Origin: Rhizobiaceae bacterium | Lineage (GTDB): Bacteria; Pseudomonadota; Alphaproteobacteria; Rhizobiales; Rhizobiaceae | NCBI GenBank assembly: GCA_021648425.1 | Contig: JAKISV010000024.1 | Coordinates: 1 to 22,819 of the forward strand | DNA: 22,819 nt | Reading direction: 5' to 3' | Part shown: piece after piece, positions 15,685-22,620 of the stretch | Numbering within the stretch: position 1 is the first letter of the stretch | Layout: each line of letters opens with the position of its first letter | The notes under the pieces: generated by a model | What the model was told of the DNA's origin: nothing | Databases searched by the model: none | The model's input: only the letters and a program-made list of their open reading frames with translations | Translations under genes and position numbers: made by a program

Positions 15685-15890
15685 CACGCCTGGTCCACAA
15701 AAAAACCGTTGAACATGTTGTCGCTAATTATTTTGGAACCCGGGGGGGATTATTTCCAGTTTGCAGATCTGTTGATCAAAACTGAAGATTGCAGGCACCA
15801 ACTCAGCCCTGCATCACCTGAGAATTTCTAACTTAAGCAATTTGTTTCTGCGCGAGAGCCCGGCGGCAATTATCATTCAAGGAAGCTATC

Positions 15891-16520
15891 ATGGAAAATG
15901 CACTAGGAATCTGGGGGCCTCAGGCAACGCTGATGGCAATTACAGCCTCATTCACCGTTTTAGGAATGGTCATGCTTTTGGCAGCCATGCTGATGGGCAG
16001 GCGCTGGAAGCCCAGTTACGCATTTGAGCTTGGCTTTATCGCCATCATGATCGGGTTGGTATTTTATGCCGACTGGAGCAGCGTCAAAACCTATGCTGCC
16101 TACCAGGAAAACCTGAATATTGAAGAAAAGAAAGTATCAGGCATCGCGGTCGGCGAAGGTGAAGCGGCATTTGATCGTATCGTCACGGTAATCGCTTTTC
16201 AGTGGGGTTTTGCTTTTATCAGTAAAAATGAAGAGATGAGCCGCAACGCAGTCGTCGTAAGGCCTGGAGAAAAAGTACTTTTCAAAATCGTCAGCAACGA
16301 TGTGATACACGGATTTAATATCCCCGTGGCGCAAATCACTGCCGAAATAGACCCGGACACAAAACGCGAAATGTGGATCAGGGCTCCTGATAAGCCGGGA
16401 AAATATCTCATTCAGTGCATTAACTATTGCGGCGTTGGTCATTCTCAAATGAAAGCCTGGCTGGTTGTCAGCGCAGATTTACCAACCGCAGAACATCTAA
16501 ATTCAGGGGAGAGCAACTGA
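15891..16520 (+). CDS. Haem-copper oxidase subunit II with CuA site
   Basis: The 209-residue protein is the electron-entry subunit of a terminal oxidase. It has two N-terminal membrane segments (about 13-36 and 42-63) and then a periplasmic cupredoxin domain. The dinuclear CuA centre is complete: H140 in VIHGFNIP, then C176, C180, H184 and M187 in CINYCGVGHSQM. An intact CuA site means it takes electrons from a cytochrome c or cupredoxin rather than from quinol. AAGGAAG lies just before ATG 15891. The stop overlaps the subunit I start (TGATG), so the pair is translationally coupled. The protein is short, without the C-terminal haem c domain of some relatives. Confidence 0.93.
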   Translation: MENALGIWGPQATLMAITASFTVLGMVMLLAAMLMGRRWKPSYAFELGFIAIMIGLVFYADWSSVKTYAAYQENLNIEEKKVSGIAVGEGEAAFDRIVTVIAFQWGFAFISKNEEMSRNAVVVRPGEKVLFKIVSNDVIHGFNIPVAQITAEIDPDTKREMWIRAPDKPGKYLIQCINYCGVGHSQMKAWLVVSADLPTAEHLNSGESN

Positions 16521-18097
16521 TGACCCAGGAACTGGAACTCGAGCGCATGGGTGCAAAAGCCCACTGGAAGCCCGAAAATTTAACCGGAAAAATGTCACTA
16601 AATGAGCTTCTTTTCTCAAATGAATATCGCCACATAGCATTAAAGGGCATATTCACCTCCCTGATCATGCTGGCTGTCGGCGGCATATTTGCCCTGATAT
16701 TTCGTGCAGAACTGTGGGTTCCCGATGTGCAATTCCTGGGCGCCAAAGTCTATATGACACTAATGACCCTGCATGGCATGGTGATGGTGTTTGGTTTTCT
16801 CATCCCGATGGTGGTTTCCATCTGTTATTACCTGCTGCCCAAGGTGCTGGGTACGGAACGATTATACTGGGCAGGAGCAGCACAGTTAAGCTATTGGATT
16901 TTAATCGTTGCCGCCGTTCTTTTGGTAATTGGTCGTCCTGATTTTACCTGGACTGCCTATGCACCAATGTCTTTCAGAACCGGCAACCCCTGGCTATGGA
17001 TGGGCCATGTGGCTATTATCCTGGTGGCAATATCCGAATTTCTGGCAGGCGCAGTCCTGGTACGCAACGCTTTTTCCGGCAGCGGCGGGTGGAAAAACAC
17101 CCCGCTGATTGCCTGGGCCTGCGGAACTGTGGGCCTGCTTTTTCTGGTATCGGTTTTACCGCTTGGCTTTGTCGGTTGGGGTCTGTTATCAGATGGATTG
17201 CAATGGACCAGCGTAGCATTTTTTGATCCCTCTCGCGGCGGCAGTGTTGAGTTCTTCCTCTATATGTTCTGGACCTATGGTCACCCCGCAGTTTATCTGC
17301 CCTTTGTTCCAGCCATCGCAATAATCTACACATTGATGCCTAGGTTTCTTGGCTATCCCATGTGGAGTTACTGGTCGGGGGTTATCGCGTTCATTTTGTT
17401 GATGCTTGGCGCGATGCCAATCGGCCCACACCATTTCCAACCGCTTTATACCGTCTCAGGCGACTATCAGCGCTTCGTCCAGTTCCTGACCCTGCTGGTA
17501 TTCATACCATCAGTGCTCCACGTATTTAACTGGATTGCGACGCTGTTCATGAAACCCATTCCAGATTCAGCGCGGCGAGCCATACCATTCAAATTCATGA
17601 TATTTGCCATCGCATTCATCGTTTATGGTGGTGCCACCGCATTTCTCAATGGCCAGATCGCACCAGACAGCGATTTCATCCACAACACCTATTGGATCCC
17701 GGCTCATTTCCACGCCATGTTCTTTGGTTTTGTCGGCCAGATGGCAATTGCCGGTTTTTATTTCCTCTACCCCTATTTCACCGGAAAAATGTATAACCAG
17801 GCAATGGCCAATGCCCATTTCTGGCTCTGGCAGGTCGGCTTGTTTATCAAGATCACCGCAATGGGTGTAGCTGGCTATCTCTATTTCCCACGCTGGGTAT
17901 ACGACTATCTTGAAATGCCCGGATGGGTGGAAGCGCAGTTTTTCATCTCCGTAGGTGGCTATCTGGTAGGCTTGGGCTTCATCTTCTTTGTCGTAAATCT
18001 GGCATGGAGTTCAAGTTACGGCAAACCGGCACCCGACAACCCATGGCCTGTAGAATTCGATGGCCAACCAGCACCCGCCGCATCCCCGGCAGAATAA
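16520..18097 (+). CDS. B-type (ba3-like) haem-copper oxidase subunit I
   Basis: The 525-residue, many-helix membrane protein is the catalytic subunit that reduces oxygen to water and pumps protons. All six metal-ligand histidines are present: H85 (TLHGMV, low-spin haem), H255 (YGHPAVY) with cross-link candidate Y259, H304-H305 (PIGPHHF) for CuB, and H396 and H398 (IPAHFHAMFFG) for the two haems. The motifs PIGPHH and HNTYWIPAHFH resemble Thermus ba3 (B-type) rather than mitochondrial-type A1 oxidases. The glutamate of GHPEVY is alanine (A257), so the D-channel end is missing and protons presumably use a K-type channel. I chose ATG 16520 because AGGGGAGAG precedes it and it overlaps the subunit II stop; an upstream in-frame start would lie inside subunit II. 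Confidence 0.93.
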   Translation: MTQELELERMGAKAHWKPENLTGKMSLNELLFSNEYRHIALKGIFTSLIMLAVGGIFALIFRAELWVPDVQFLGAKVYMTLMTLHGMVMVFGFLIPMVVSICYYLLPKVLGTERLYWAGAAQLSYWILIVAAVLLVIGRPDFTWTAYAPMSFRTGNPWLWMGHVAIILVAISEFLAGAVLVRNAFSGSGGWKNTPLIAWACGTVGLLFLVSVLPLGFVGWGLLSDGLQWTSVAFFDPSRGGSVEFFLYMFWTYGHPAVYLPFVPAIAIIYTLMPRFLGYPMWSYWSGVIAFILLMLGAMPIGPHHFQPLYTVSGDYQRFVQFLTLLVFIPSVLHVFNWIATLFMKPIPDSARRAIPFKFMIFAIAFIVYGGATAFLNGQIAPDSDFIHNTYWIPAHFHAMFFGFVGQMAIAGFYFLYPYFTGKMYNQAMANAHFWLWQVGLFIKITAMGVAGYLYFPRWVYDYLEMPGWVEAQFFISVGGYLVGLGFIFFVVNLAWSSSYGKPAPDNPWPVEFDGQPAPAASPAE

Positions 18098-18108
18098 GGA
18101 GAATTAAG

Positions 18109-18897
18109 ATGATCAGATTATTCGTTCTTGTCGGCATTGTCGGGGGTTTGCTAATTGCCTATCTGGCGACATTTGCTGTTGGCCCAATTTCACAACTGCC
18201 ACCACCTGAAAGCCTTTTAACCGGCTTCAGGGCAGAAGGTTTTGTTCCCAAGTCTGTAAACCTGGCCGAAGATGATTCCGTGGAACATGATATATTTGAG
18301 GTACCTGAAGAAGACGCGCGACAACTTAAAATGGCCCAGGCCGCCATGAGCGACATGCCGGGAATGAAAATGGAGGACATGAAAACAGAAAGCAACGGTG
18401 CGCCAAAAATGAAACTCAATCCCGATGGCACCATGAAGACCAATCCCGATGGGTCGATGGTCATGGAAGAAGAGGAAAAGCCCCACGGAGAAGATGAAGC
18501 AGCCGGCGGGCTGAAAATCGCGGAAGACGGGGATTTTGATCGCGAAATCGATCTTAAAATGACCGAGTGGAAATATTCCAAAATGAACATTGAAGTAAAA
18601 AAAGGTGAGCGTATCCGCTTCAACCTTATTAACGACGGAGAAATTCTTCACGAGTTTATGATTATGGAAATGTCAGCGATGCGCGCAATCCGTTACCGGG
18701 TAAATCGCGCCGACTGGAGTTTGCTGGAACACGAAGCCCTGCTCGAAAAATCCCTCATGCTTCCTGGTGGAGAGTTTTCATTCGTGATGGAAGTCCAGGA
18801 GGAAGGCGTGTGGATGTTCATGTGCATGCTGCCCTATCACATGGAAATGGGCATGATGGGCCAGATAGCCACTGCGGGCAATGCCATGGAAATGTGA
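18109..18897 (+). CDS. Membrane-anchored Met-rich cupredoxin of the oxidase operon
   Basis: The 262-residue protein starts with one membrane segment or uncleaved signal (about 1-25). A linker of about 110 residues follows, rich in Met, Asp and Glu (SDMPGMKMEDMK), with two 8-residue repeats (LNPDGTMK and TNPDGSMV) and an EEEEKPHGEDE stretch. The C-terminal cupredoxin domain carries the type 1 copper ligands H181 (EILHEF), C239, H244 and M249 (CMLPYHMEMGM). It lies 11 bases after subunit I with AAGGAG before ATG 18109, so it belongs to the oxidase operon. Likely roles are electron donor to the CuA subunit or copper delivery to the oxidase; the Met-rich linker favours copper binding. It is distinct from CopC or Sco proteins. 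Confidence 0.85.
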   Translation: MIRLFVLVGIVGGLLIAYLATFAVGPISQLPPPESLLTGFRAEGFVPKSVNLAEDDSVEHDIFEVPEEDARQLKMAQAAMSDMPGMKMEDMKTESNGAPKMKLNPDGTMKTNPDGSMVMEEEEKPHGEDEAAGGLKIAEDGDFDREIDLKMTEWKYSKMNIEVKKGERIRFNLINDGEILHEFMIMEMSAMRAIRYRVNRADWSLLEHEALLEKSLMLPGGEFSFVMEVQEEGVWMFMCMLPYHMEMGMMGQIATAGNAMEM

Positions 18898-18913
18898 TCG
18901 TAACGTTTACTGG

Positions 18914-20251
18914 TCACGCCCCGCCAAACAATATCCGCCCCACAAGCACATCACGCTTGTATACGTCTTTATAACTGTTCATTTTGCCGTTGCCCTCAAC
19001 CCAAAGCGTAAAATAGGTCAAGTGGATTGGCACCTCTTTTCTCATCTTCACCTGGGTGGTTTTTTCCGTCGCCAGGATTTTGTTGATCTTGCTTTCAGAC
19101 AGGCGTTGAGGCTTAAATAGCTTTACGGCAAAATCCACCGGATTTTGTACCCGGATACAACCCCGTGAAAAAGCCCGTGAAGAATTTGAAAATAGTTTTT
19201 TAGTCGGCGTATCGTGCAGATAAACACTGAAGCGGTTTGGGAACATGAATTTCACTTTGCCAAGCGCATTTTTCTTGCCCGATTGCTGCACAATTTTATA
19301 AGGGAAATCCTTACCACTGACACCACGCCAGTTGACTGTAGTGACATCCAGTTCCGGCGCGTCTTTGTCCCAGCTTGAATAAATTTTGTAGCCTCGTTTT
19401 TCAAGATAGCGCGGATTGGCACGCAGTTTGGGCAGATAATCATCAGAAGCAATTGATTTTGGTATAGTCCAGGTCGGGTTGAATTCGGCATATTTAATCG
19501 CATAGGAAAACATCGGCGTTTTATAATAAGGTTTCCCAACCACTACCCTGCGCCGATCGACAATCTTTCCCTTTTCACGAATATACATTTCAAACGCCGC
19601 CTGATTAACCAGCACATGGCGCTTTCCAAGTTCGCGTGGCAACCAGCGCCAACGCTCCATATTGACGATAATCTTGCGTGCCTTTTTACCTTTCGCATTT
19701 GCCAGTTGCGCGCGCAGCGCTTCATACTGCAGGTGTGAGGGGCGCAGCTTATCAATAACCTTTTGCGGCCCGCGCCTTCCAGCCTCATTCAGCCACCCGG
19801 TGATATCAATCTTTTTGCGGTTAATTACAATATCAGGCTCGCTGACGGCAGGTGTTGTGCGACCGGCATATAGATCGCGACCAAATTTCCAGAACGCCTG
19901 GGATAAATAAAGCTCCAACCCCGGCAATTCATTTTCCGGAATTTTCCCGGGCAGTTTTCGCAAATAGTCAGATGTCTCCAGACCATCAGCAGAAGCTTTA
20001 GCCAGCAACGAAACAAGTGCAGTCCCCTGCCGGTTCAAACCCCTGGCATCAGTCCAGATTCCCTTACCCCGTCGTGATTTATAAAATTTCCGCAGCGGGC
20101 CAACATCAATAATACTACCCTGCCATTTGGCCGCCTGATTATTGACCAGATCTTTGACATTGGCAGCTTTTACAACAAGCGGCGCTGAAAACACCAATGT
20201 TGCCGCAATTGCCAGCGAGCAGGCCGTTCTCAAGCGATAGGAATGTTTCAT
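18914..20251 (-). CDS. L,D-transpeptidase (YkuD domain, YcbB-like)
   Basis: The 445-residue secreted protein is a peptidoglycan L,D-transpeptidase. A signal peptide is clear: basic MKHSYRLRT, a hydrophobic core, and likely cleavage after VVKA (about residue 29). The N-terminal half has a scaffold region like YcbB proteins (WTDARGLNRQGTALVSLL). The catalytic YkuD motif is H346 in YLHDTPTKK, followed by SRAFSRGCIRV with nucleophile C365. Such enzymes form 3-3 cross-links in the cell wall or attach proteins to it; rhizobia rely heavily on them. I chose ATG 20251 because GAGG lies 8 bases upstream and the signal peptide starts there; a frame start at 20305 adds a non-signal extension. It is 86 bases downstream of leuA on the same strand and convergent with the cupredoxin gene. 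Confidence 0.92.
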   Translation of the reverse strand: MKHSYRLRTACSLAIAATLVFSAPLVVKAANVKDLVNNQAAKWQGSIIDVGPLRKFYKSRRGKGIWTDARGLNRQGTALVSLLAKASADGLETSDYLRKLPGKIPENELPGLELYLSQAFWKFGRDLYAGRTTPAVSEPDIVINRKKIDITGWLNEAGRRGPQKVIDKLRPSHLQYEALRAQLANAKGKKARKIIVNMERWRWLPRELGKRHVLVNQAAFEMYIREKGKIVDRRRVVVGKPYYKTPMFSYAIKYAEFNPTWTIPKSIASDDYLPKLRANPRYLEKRGYKIYSSWDKDAPELDVTTVNWRGVSGKDFPYKIVQQSGKKNALGKVKFMFPNRFSVYLHDTPTKKLFSNSSRAFSRGCIRVQNPVDFAVKLFKPQRLSESKINKILATEKTTQVKMRKEVPIHLTYFTLWVEGNGKMNSYKDVYKRDVLVGRILFGGA

Positions 20252-20337
20252 AAACTGCCTCACAGATTTAATATTCAACCAGAAATAGACCACCCCTGTG
20301 ACCATCGCAAGGAGACAGATTGCAAAACAGGGAATTT

Positions 20338-22035
20338 TTATCCCCTGGCCTTTGCAATTCGGTTTGCAGCAGAAACCAGCGCCTCAAGTGAGGCGGTAAC
20401 AATATTCTTGTTGACCCCCACACCAAACAGTTTTTTTCCATCACACTCAACTTCCATATAACAAACCGCAGATGCATCCGCCCCGGGGCGCAGCGTATGT
20501 TCGGAATAATCGATGACATGGATATTCAGGTTCAGATGTTTGTTCAACGCATCCAGAAACCCATCCACCGGCCCGGTTCCCGAACCTTCAATGGAAATCT
20601 GCTCGCCATCTTCAAGCACTTTTGCTTCAAGAATACGCATGCCCTGGTTTGTCGTATCAGGAAAGGTCTGATGGTCGACAAATTTCAATCTGCCCCCCGG
20701 CTGTTCCACATAGGTTTCCACAAACAGTTGATGAATGCGTGATGCGGAAAGTTCCAGGCCTTCTTTATCCGTAATAGACTGCACACCGTCACGCATTTCA
20801 ATCTGCAGATTTCGTGGCAACACAAGACCATAATCCGCTTCCATGATATAAGCGATGCCGCCTTTCCCGCTTTGGGAATTGATACGAATAATCGCCTCAT
20901 AACTGCGCCCCACATCAGCCGGGTCAATCGGCAGATAAGGCACTTCCCAGGTTTGCGTATTGGCTTTTTCCAGCGCCTTCATGCCCTTGTTGATCGCATC
21001 CTGATGGGAACCGGAAAATGCCGTATAAACCAGTTCACCCACATAAGGGTGGCGCTCGGGAATTTTCAACTCATTGGCATATTCATAAACTTCCTTCATC
21101 CGCTCAATGTCAGAACAATCCAGTTGCGGGTCGACACCTTGTGTAAACAAATTGAGCGCCAATGTAACAACATCAACATTGCCGGTGCGCTCCCCATTGC
21201 CAAACAAAGTCCCCTCAACCCGGTCAGCCCCGGCCATTAATGCCAGTTCAGTTGCTGCTATTCCCGTGCCGCGATCATTATGCGGGTGCAGGGATAAAAT
21301 GATATTTTCGCGATTGTCCAGATTACGGCTCATCCACTCAATCTGGTCAGCGTAAATATTAGGCGTCGACATTTCAACGGTAGCCGGCAGGTTAAAAATC
21401 AGCTTGTTGTCCGCACTGGGCTCCATCACATCGCCCACCGCATTGCAGATTTCCAGAGCAAATTCCAATTCCGTACCAGTGAAACTTTCCGGCGAATATT
21501 CAAACCGATAGCCACCACCAGCCTTTTGCGCCATGTCACGGATCATCTTTGCCGCATCCACAGCAATCTGTTTGATACCCGCTCGATCCTTGCCAAACAC
21601 CACCCGGCGCTGCAATTCAGAAGTAGAATTATAAAAATGAACGATCGGATTATTCGCCCCTTCAAGCGATTCAAACGTCCGCGTAATCAATTCCGGTCGA
21701 CATTGTACCAACACTTGCAGCGATACATCTTCAGGCGTACCGCCACCATCAGGCCCTTTCTCAACACACCAGCGCGCAAAATCAAAATCCGTCTGAGACG
21801 CGGAAGGAAACCCGATTTCGATTTCCTTAAATTGCATATCCAGCAGCAGTTTCATCATCCGCATTTTTCGGTCCTGCCCCATCGGATTGATCAAAGCCTG
21901 GTTGCCGTCACGAAGATCAACAGAACACCAGATAGGCGCCTTCGTCAGAACTTTGGATGGCCAGGTTCTGTCCTCCAGTCCGACAGGAGGATAGGAAACA
22001 TATTTATTTGAAGCATCACGCATATTTATCGACAT
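20338..22035 (-). CDS. leuA: 2-isopropylmalate synthase
   Basis: The 565-residue enzyme catalyses the first committed step of leucine synthesis, condensing acetyl-CoA with 2-oxoisovalerate. It is the longer LeuA type. The N-terminal segment has the metal-binding and catalytic SVDLRDGNQALINPM (38-52), and later come SLHPHNDRGTG with the metal-binding histidines and GTLFGNGERTGNVD. The C-terminal part (IEGSGTGPVDGFLDALNKHL) is the LeuA allosteric dimer domain that binds leucine. I chose ATG 22035 (MSINMRDASNK); a GTG three codons upstream is possible. The gene is preceded by a Leu-rich leader peptide and a terminator-like structure, suggesting transcription attenuation in addition to feedback inhibition. 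Confidence 0.96.
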   Translation of the reverse strand: MSINMRDASNKYVSYPPVGLEDRTWPSKVLTKAPIWCSVDLRDGNQALINPMGQDRKMRMMKLLLDMQFKEIEIGFPSASQTDFDFARWCVEKGPDGGGTPEDVSLQVLVQCRPELITRTFESLEGANNPIVHFYNSTSELQRRVVFGKDRAGIKQIAVDAAKMIRDMAQKAGGGYRFEYSPESFTGTELEFALEICNAVGDVMEPSADNKLIFNLPATVEMSTPNIYADQIEWMSRNLDNRENIILSLHPHNDRGTGIAATELALMAGADRVEGTLFGNGERTGNVDVVTLALNLFTQGVDPQLDCSDIERMKEVYEYANELKIPERHPYVGELVYTAFSGSHQDAINKGMKALEKANTQTWEVPYLPIDPADVGRSYEAIIRINSQSGKGGIAYIMEADYGLVLPRNLQIEMRDGVQSITDKEGLELSASRIHQLFVETYVEQPGGRLKFVDHQTFPDTTNQGMRILEAKVLEDGEQISIEGSGTGPVDGFLDALNKHLNLNIHVIDYSEHTLRPGADASAVCYMEVECDGKKLFGVGVNKNIVTASLEALVSAANRIAKARG

Positions 22036-22128
22036 GGTAGTCACTCGCTAATAATCAACCGCTTTTCAATTTGCGGAATAATACCGCTTACAAAAAGACT
22101 AGGCTTTTATGGTAAATTTTTGGTTTGG

Positions 22129-22180
22129 AAAAAAGGGCTGCGCTTTAGTTCAAAAGCCGCTCGGGCGCCGGACGCCCTTT
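22129..22180 (-). terminator. Candidate leuA attenuator (stacked hairpins and T-run)
   Basis: On the minus strand two hairpins follow the leader peptide. GGGCG/CGCCC (plus-strand 22163-22167 and 22173-22177) forms the first. The second, at 22140-22160, pairs GCG-CTTT with AAAGCGC around a 6-base loop with one bulged G. An outer pair AAAGGGC/GCCCTTT (22132-22138 with 22174-22180) can close both, and six T residues follow (22129-22134). An alternative pairing of TCGGGC (22161-22166) with GCCCGA (22189-22194), which lies in the end of the leader peptide, would break the first hairpin and could serve as antiterminator. Folding is by eye only. Confidence 0.6.
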
Positions 22181-22274
22181 AACAATGAGCCCGACGACCG
22201 CCAATAAGACCTTCGAGTAGAAGGCCATTGGTAACCAGTAGAGTGAGATTGGCAATATACGCTATCGATTTCAT
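22179..22274 (-). CDS. Leucine-rich leader peptide of leuA
   Basis: A 31-residue frame starts at ATG 22274 and ends at TAA 22179-22181, right at the attenuator. It has seven leucines: one in NLTLLV before two adjacent ones, three in a row in GLLLEG (codons CTT CTA CTC, 22215-22223), and one after. That is the expected composition for a leader that senses charged tRNA-Leu. No Shine-Dalgarno is visible, but a promoter-like pair (TTGAAA, 17 bases, TAAGCT) places the predicted transcription start at or next to the ATG. A leaderless message as described for the Sinorhizobium trp leader would fit. It sits 143 bases upstream of leuA. Ribosome stalling at the Leu codons would favour the antiterminator when leucine is short. 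Confidence 0.7.
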   Translation of the reverse strand: MKSIAYIANLTLLVTNGLLLEGLIGGRRAHC

Positions 22275-22280
22275 ATGCAC

Positions 22281-22309
22281 AGCTTAATGCAGTAGCTGGT
22301 TTGTTTCAA
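22281..22309 (-). promoter_or_regulatory. Predicted promoter of the leu leader and leuA
   Basis: On the minus strand TTGAAA (22304-22309) is followed after exactly 17 bases by TAAGCT (22281-22286). Six bases later comes the A of the leader ATG at 22274. Spacing is ideal for a housekeeping sigma factor; the -35 box matches well and the -10 box only moderately. The geometry predicts a leaderless leader peptide. Confidence 0.45.
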
Positions 22310-22340
22310 GTTGAAAATACCTCCCTGCACCCTCTCCAGC

Positions 22341-22462
22341 TTCGTCATGACCGGGCCTGCCCCGTGCATCCAGCGCAACATGCGGCGCAACCTCCTTTTG
22401 GGATAAGGTGCCTTCGGCCCATTGTTGCGCTGGGTCCTCGGGTCAAGCCCGAGCATGACGAA
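22341..22462. repeat. Large palindromic intergenic repeat, 40-base arms
   Basis: Arm 22341-22380 (starting TTCGTCATGACCGGGC) and arm 22423-22462 (ending GCCCGAGCATGACGAA) are inverted copies, about 33 of 40 positions complementary, around a 42-base centre. The wording CGTCATG...CCGGGC...CCAGCGC and TCCTCGGGTCAAGCCCGAG is typical of dispersed palindromic elements in alphaproteobacterial genomes (RIME-like or REP-like). The outer and inner ends of the arms are the best conserved. No coding potential was seen. Confidence 0.75.
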
Positions 22463-22492
22463 GTAGAGAGCCCGAGGATGACGAGGGAGAGC
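22448..22492. repeat. Imperfect tandem repeat, 22-23 bases
   Basis: CCCGAGCATGACGAAGTAGA (start of unit 1, 22448-22470) is followed at once by CCCGAGGATGACGAGGGAGA (start of unit 2, 22471-22492). The second unit looks like a partial duplication of the end of the preceding palindrome. Confidence 0.6.
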
Positions 22493-22499
22493 TACACCT

Positions 22500-22620
22500 C
22501 ACCGTCACCCCTGTGCTTGTCACAGGGGTCCATGCCTGAGAATTATAGTCAGTTCGTGAAGATCATCGTGTGGATGGGGGAACGGCATGGATTCCTGTGA
22601 CAAGCACAGGAATGACGGTG
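22500..22620. repeat. Second palindromic repeat: paired 37-base arms, each itself a hairpin
   Basis: Arm 22500-22536 and arm 22584-22620 are inverted copies, 33 of 37 positions complementary, separated by 47 bases. Each arm contains its own perfect 9-bp hairpin: ACCCCTGTG/CACAGGGGT (22507-22515 and 22521-22529) and ATTCCTGTG/CACAGGAAT (22591-22599 and 22605-22613). The four differences between arms are paired CC/GG to TT/AA changes that keep each small hairpin intact. It is a mobile or REP-like palindrome pair, not a gene. Confidence 0.75.

Larger units (their letters stand above)
15412..15890. other. 479-bp divergent spacer between membrane-anchor gene and oxidase operon
   Basis: No convincing gene is visible on either strand here. 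The spacer holds an FNR/FixK-type box (15576-15589), a perfect 8-bp hairpin (15664-15684), a G-run (15743-15749) and AAGGAAG just before the oxidase start. It is long enough for two promoters and a long 5' leader or small RNA. An open frame of 69 codons beginning inside the FNR box has no ribosome site and no family resemblance. Confidence 0.6.

Noticed and set aside
15772..15779. TTGATCAA as a second FNR box
   Set aside because: It has both half-sites but no 4-base spacer, so it is just an 8-base palindrome.
15576..15785. 69-codon open frame in the oxidase spacer
   Set aside because: It starts with TTG inside the FNR box, has no ribosome site and shows no family resemblance.
22341..22620. 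CRISPR array
   Set aside because: The repeats are inverted, of two different kinds and without regular spacers; no cas gene is present.
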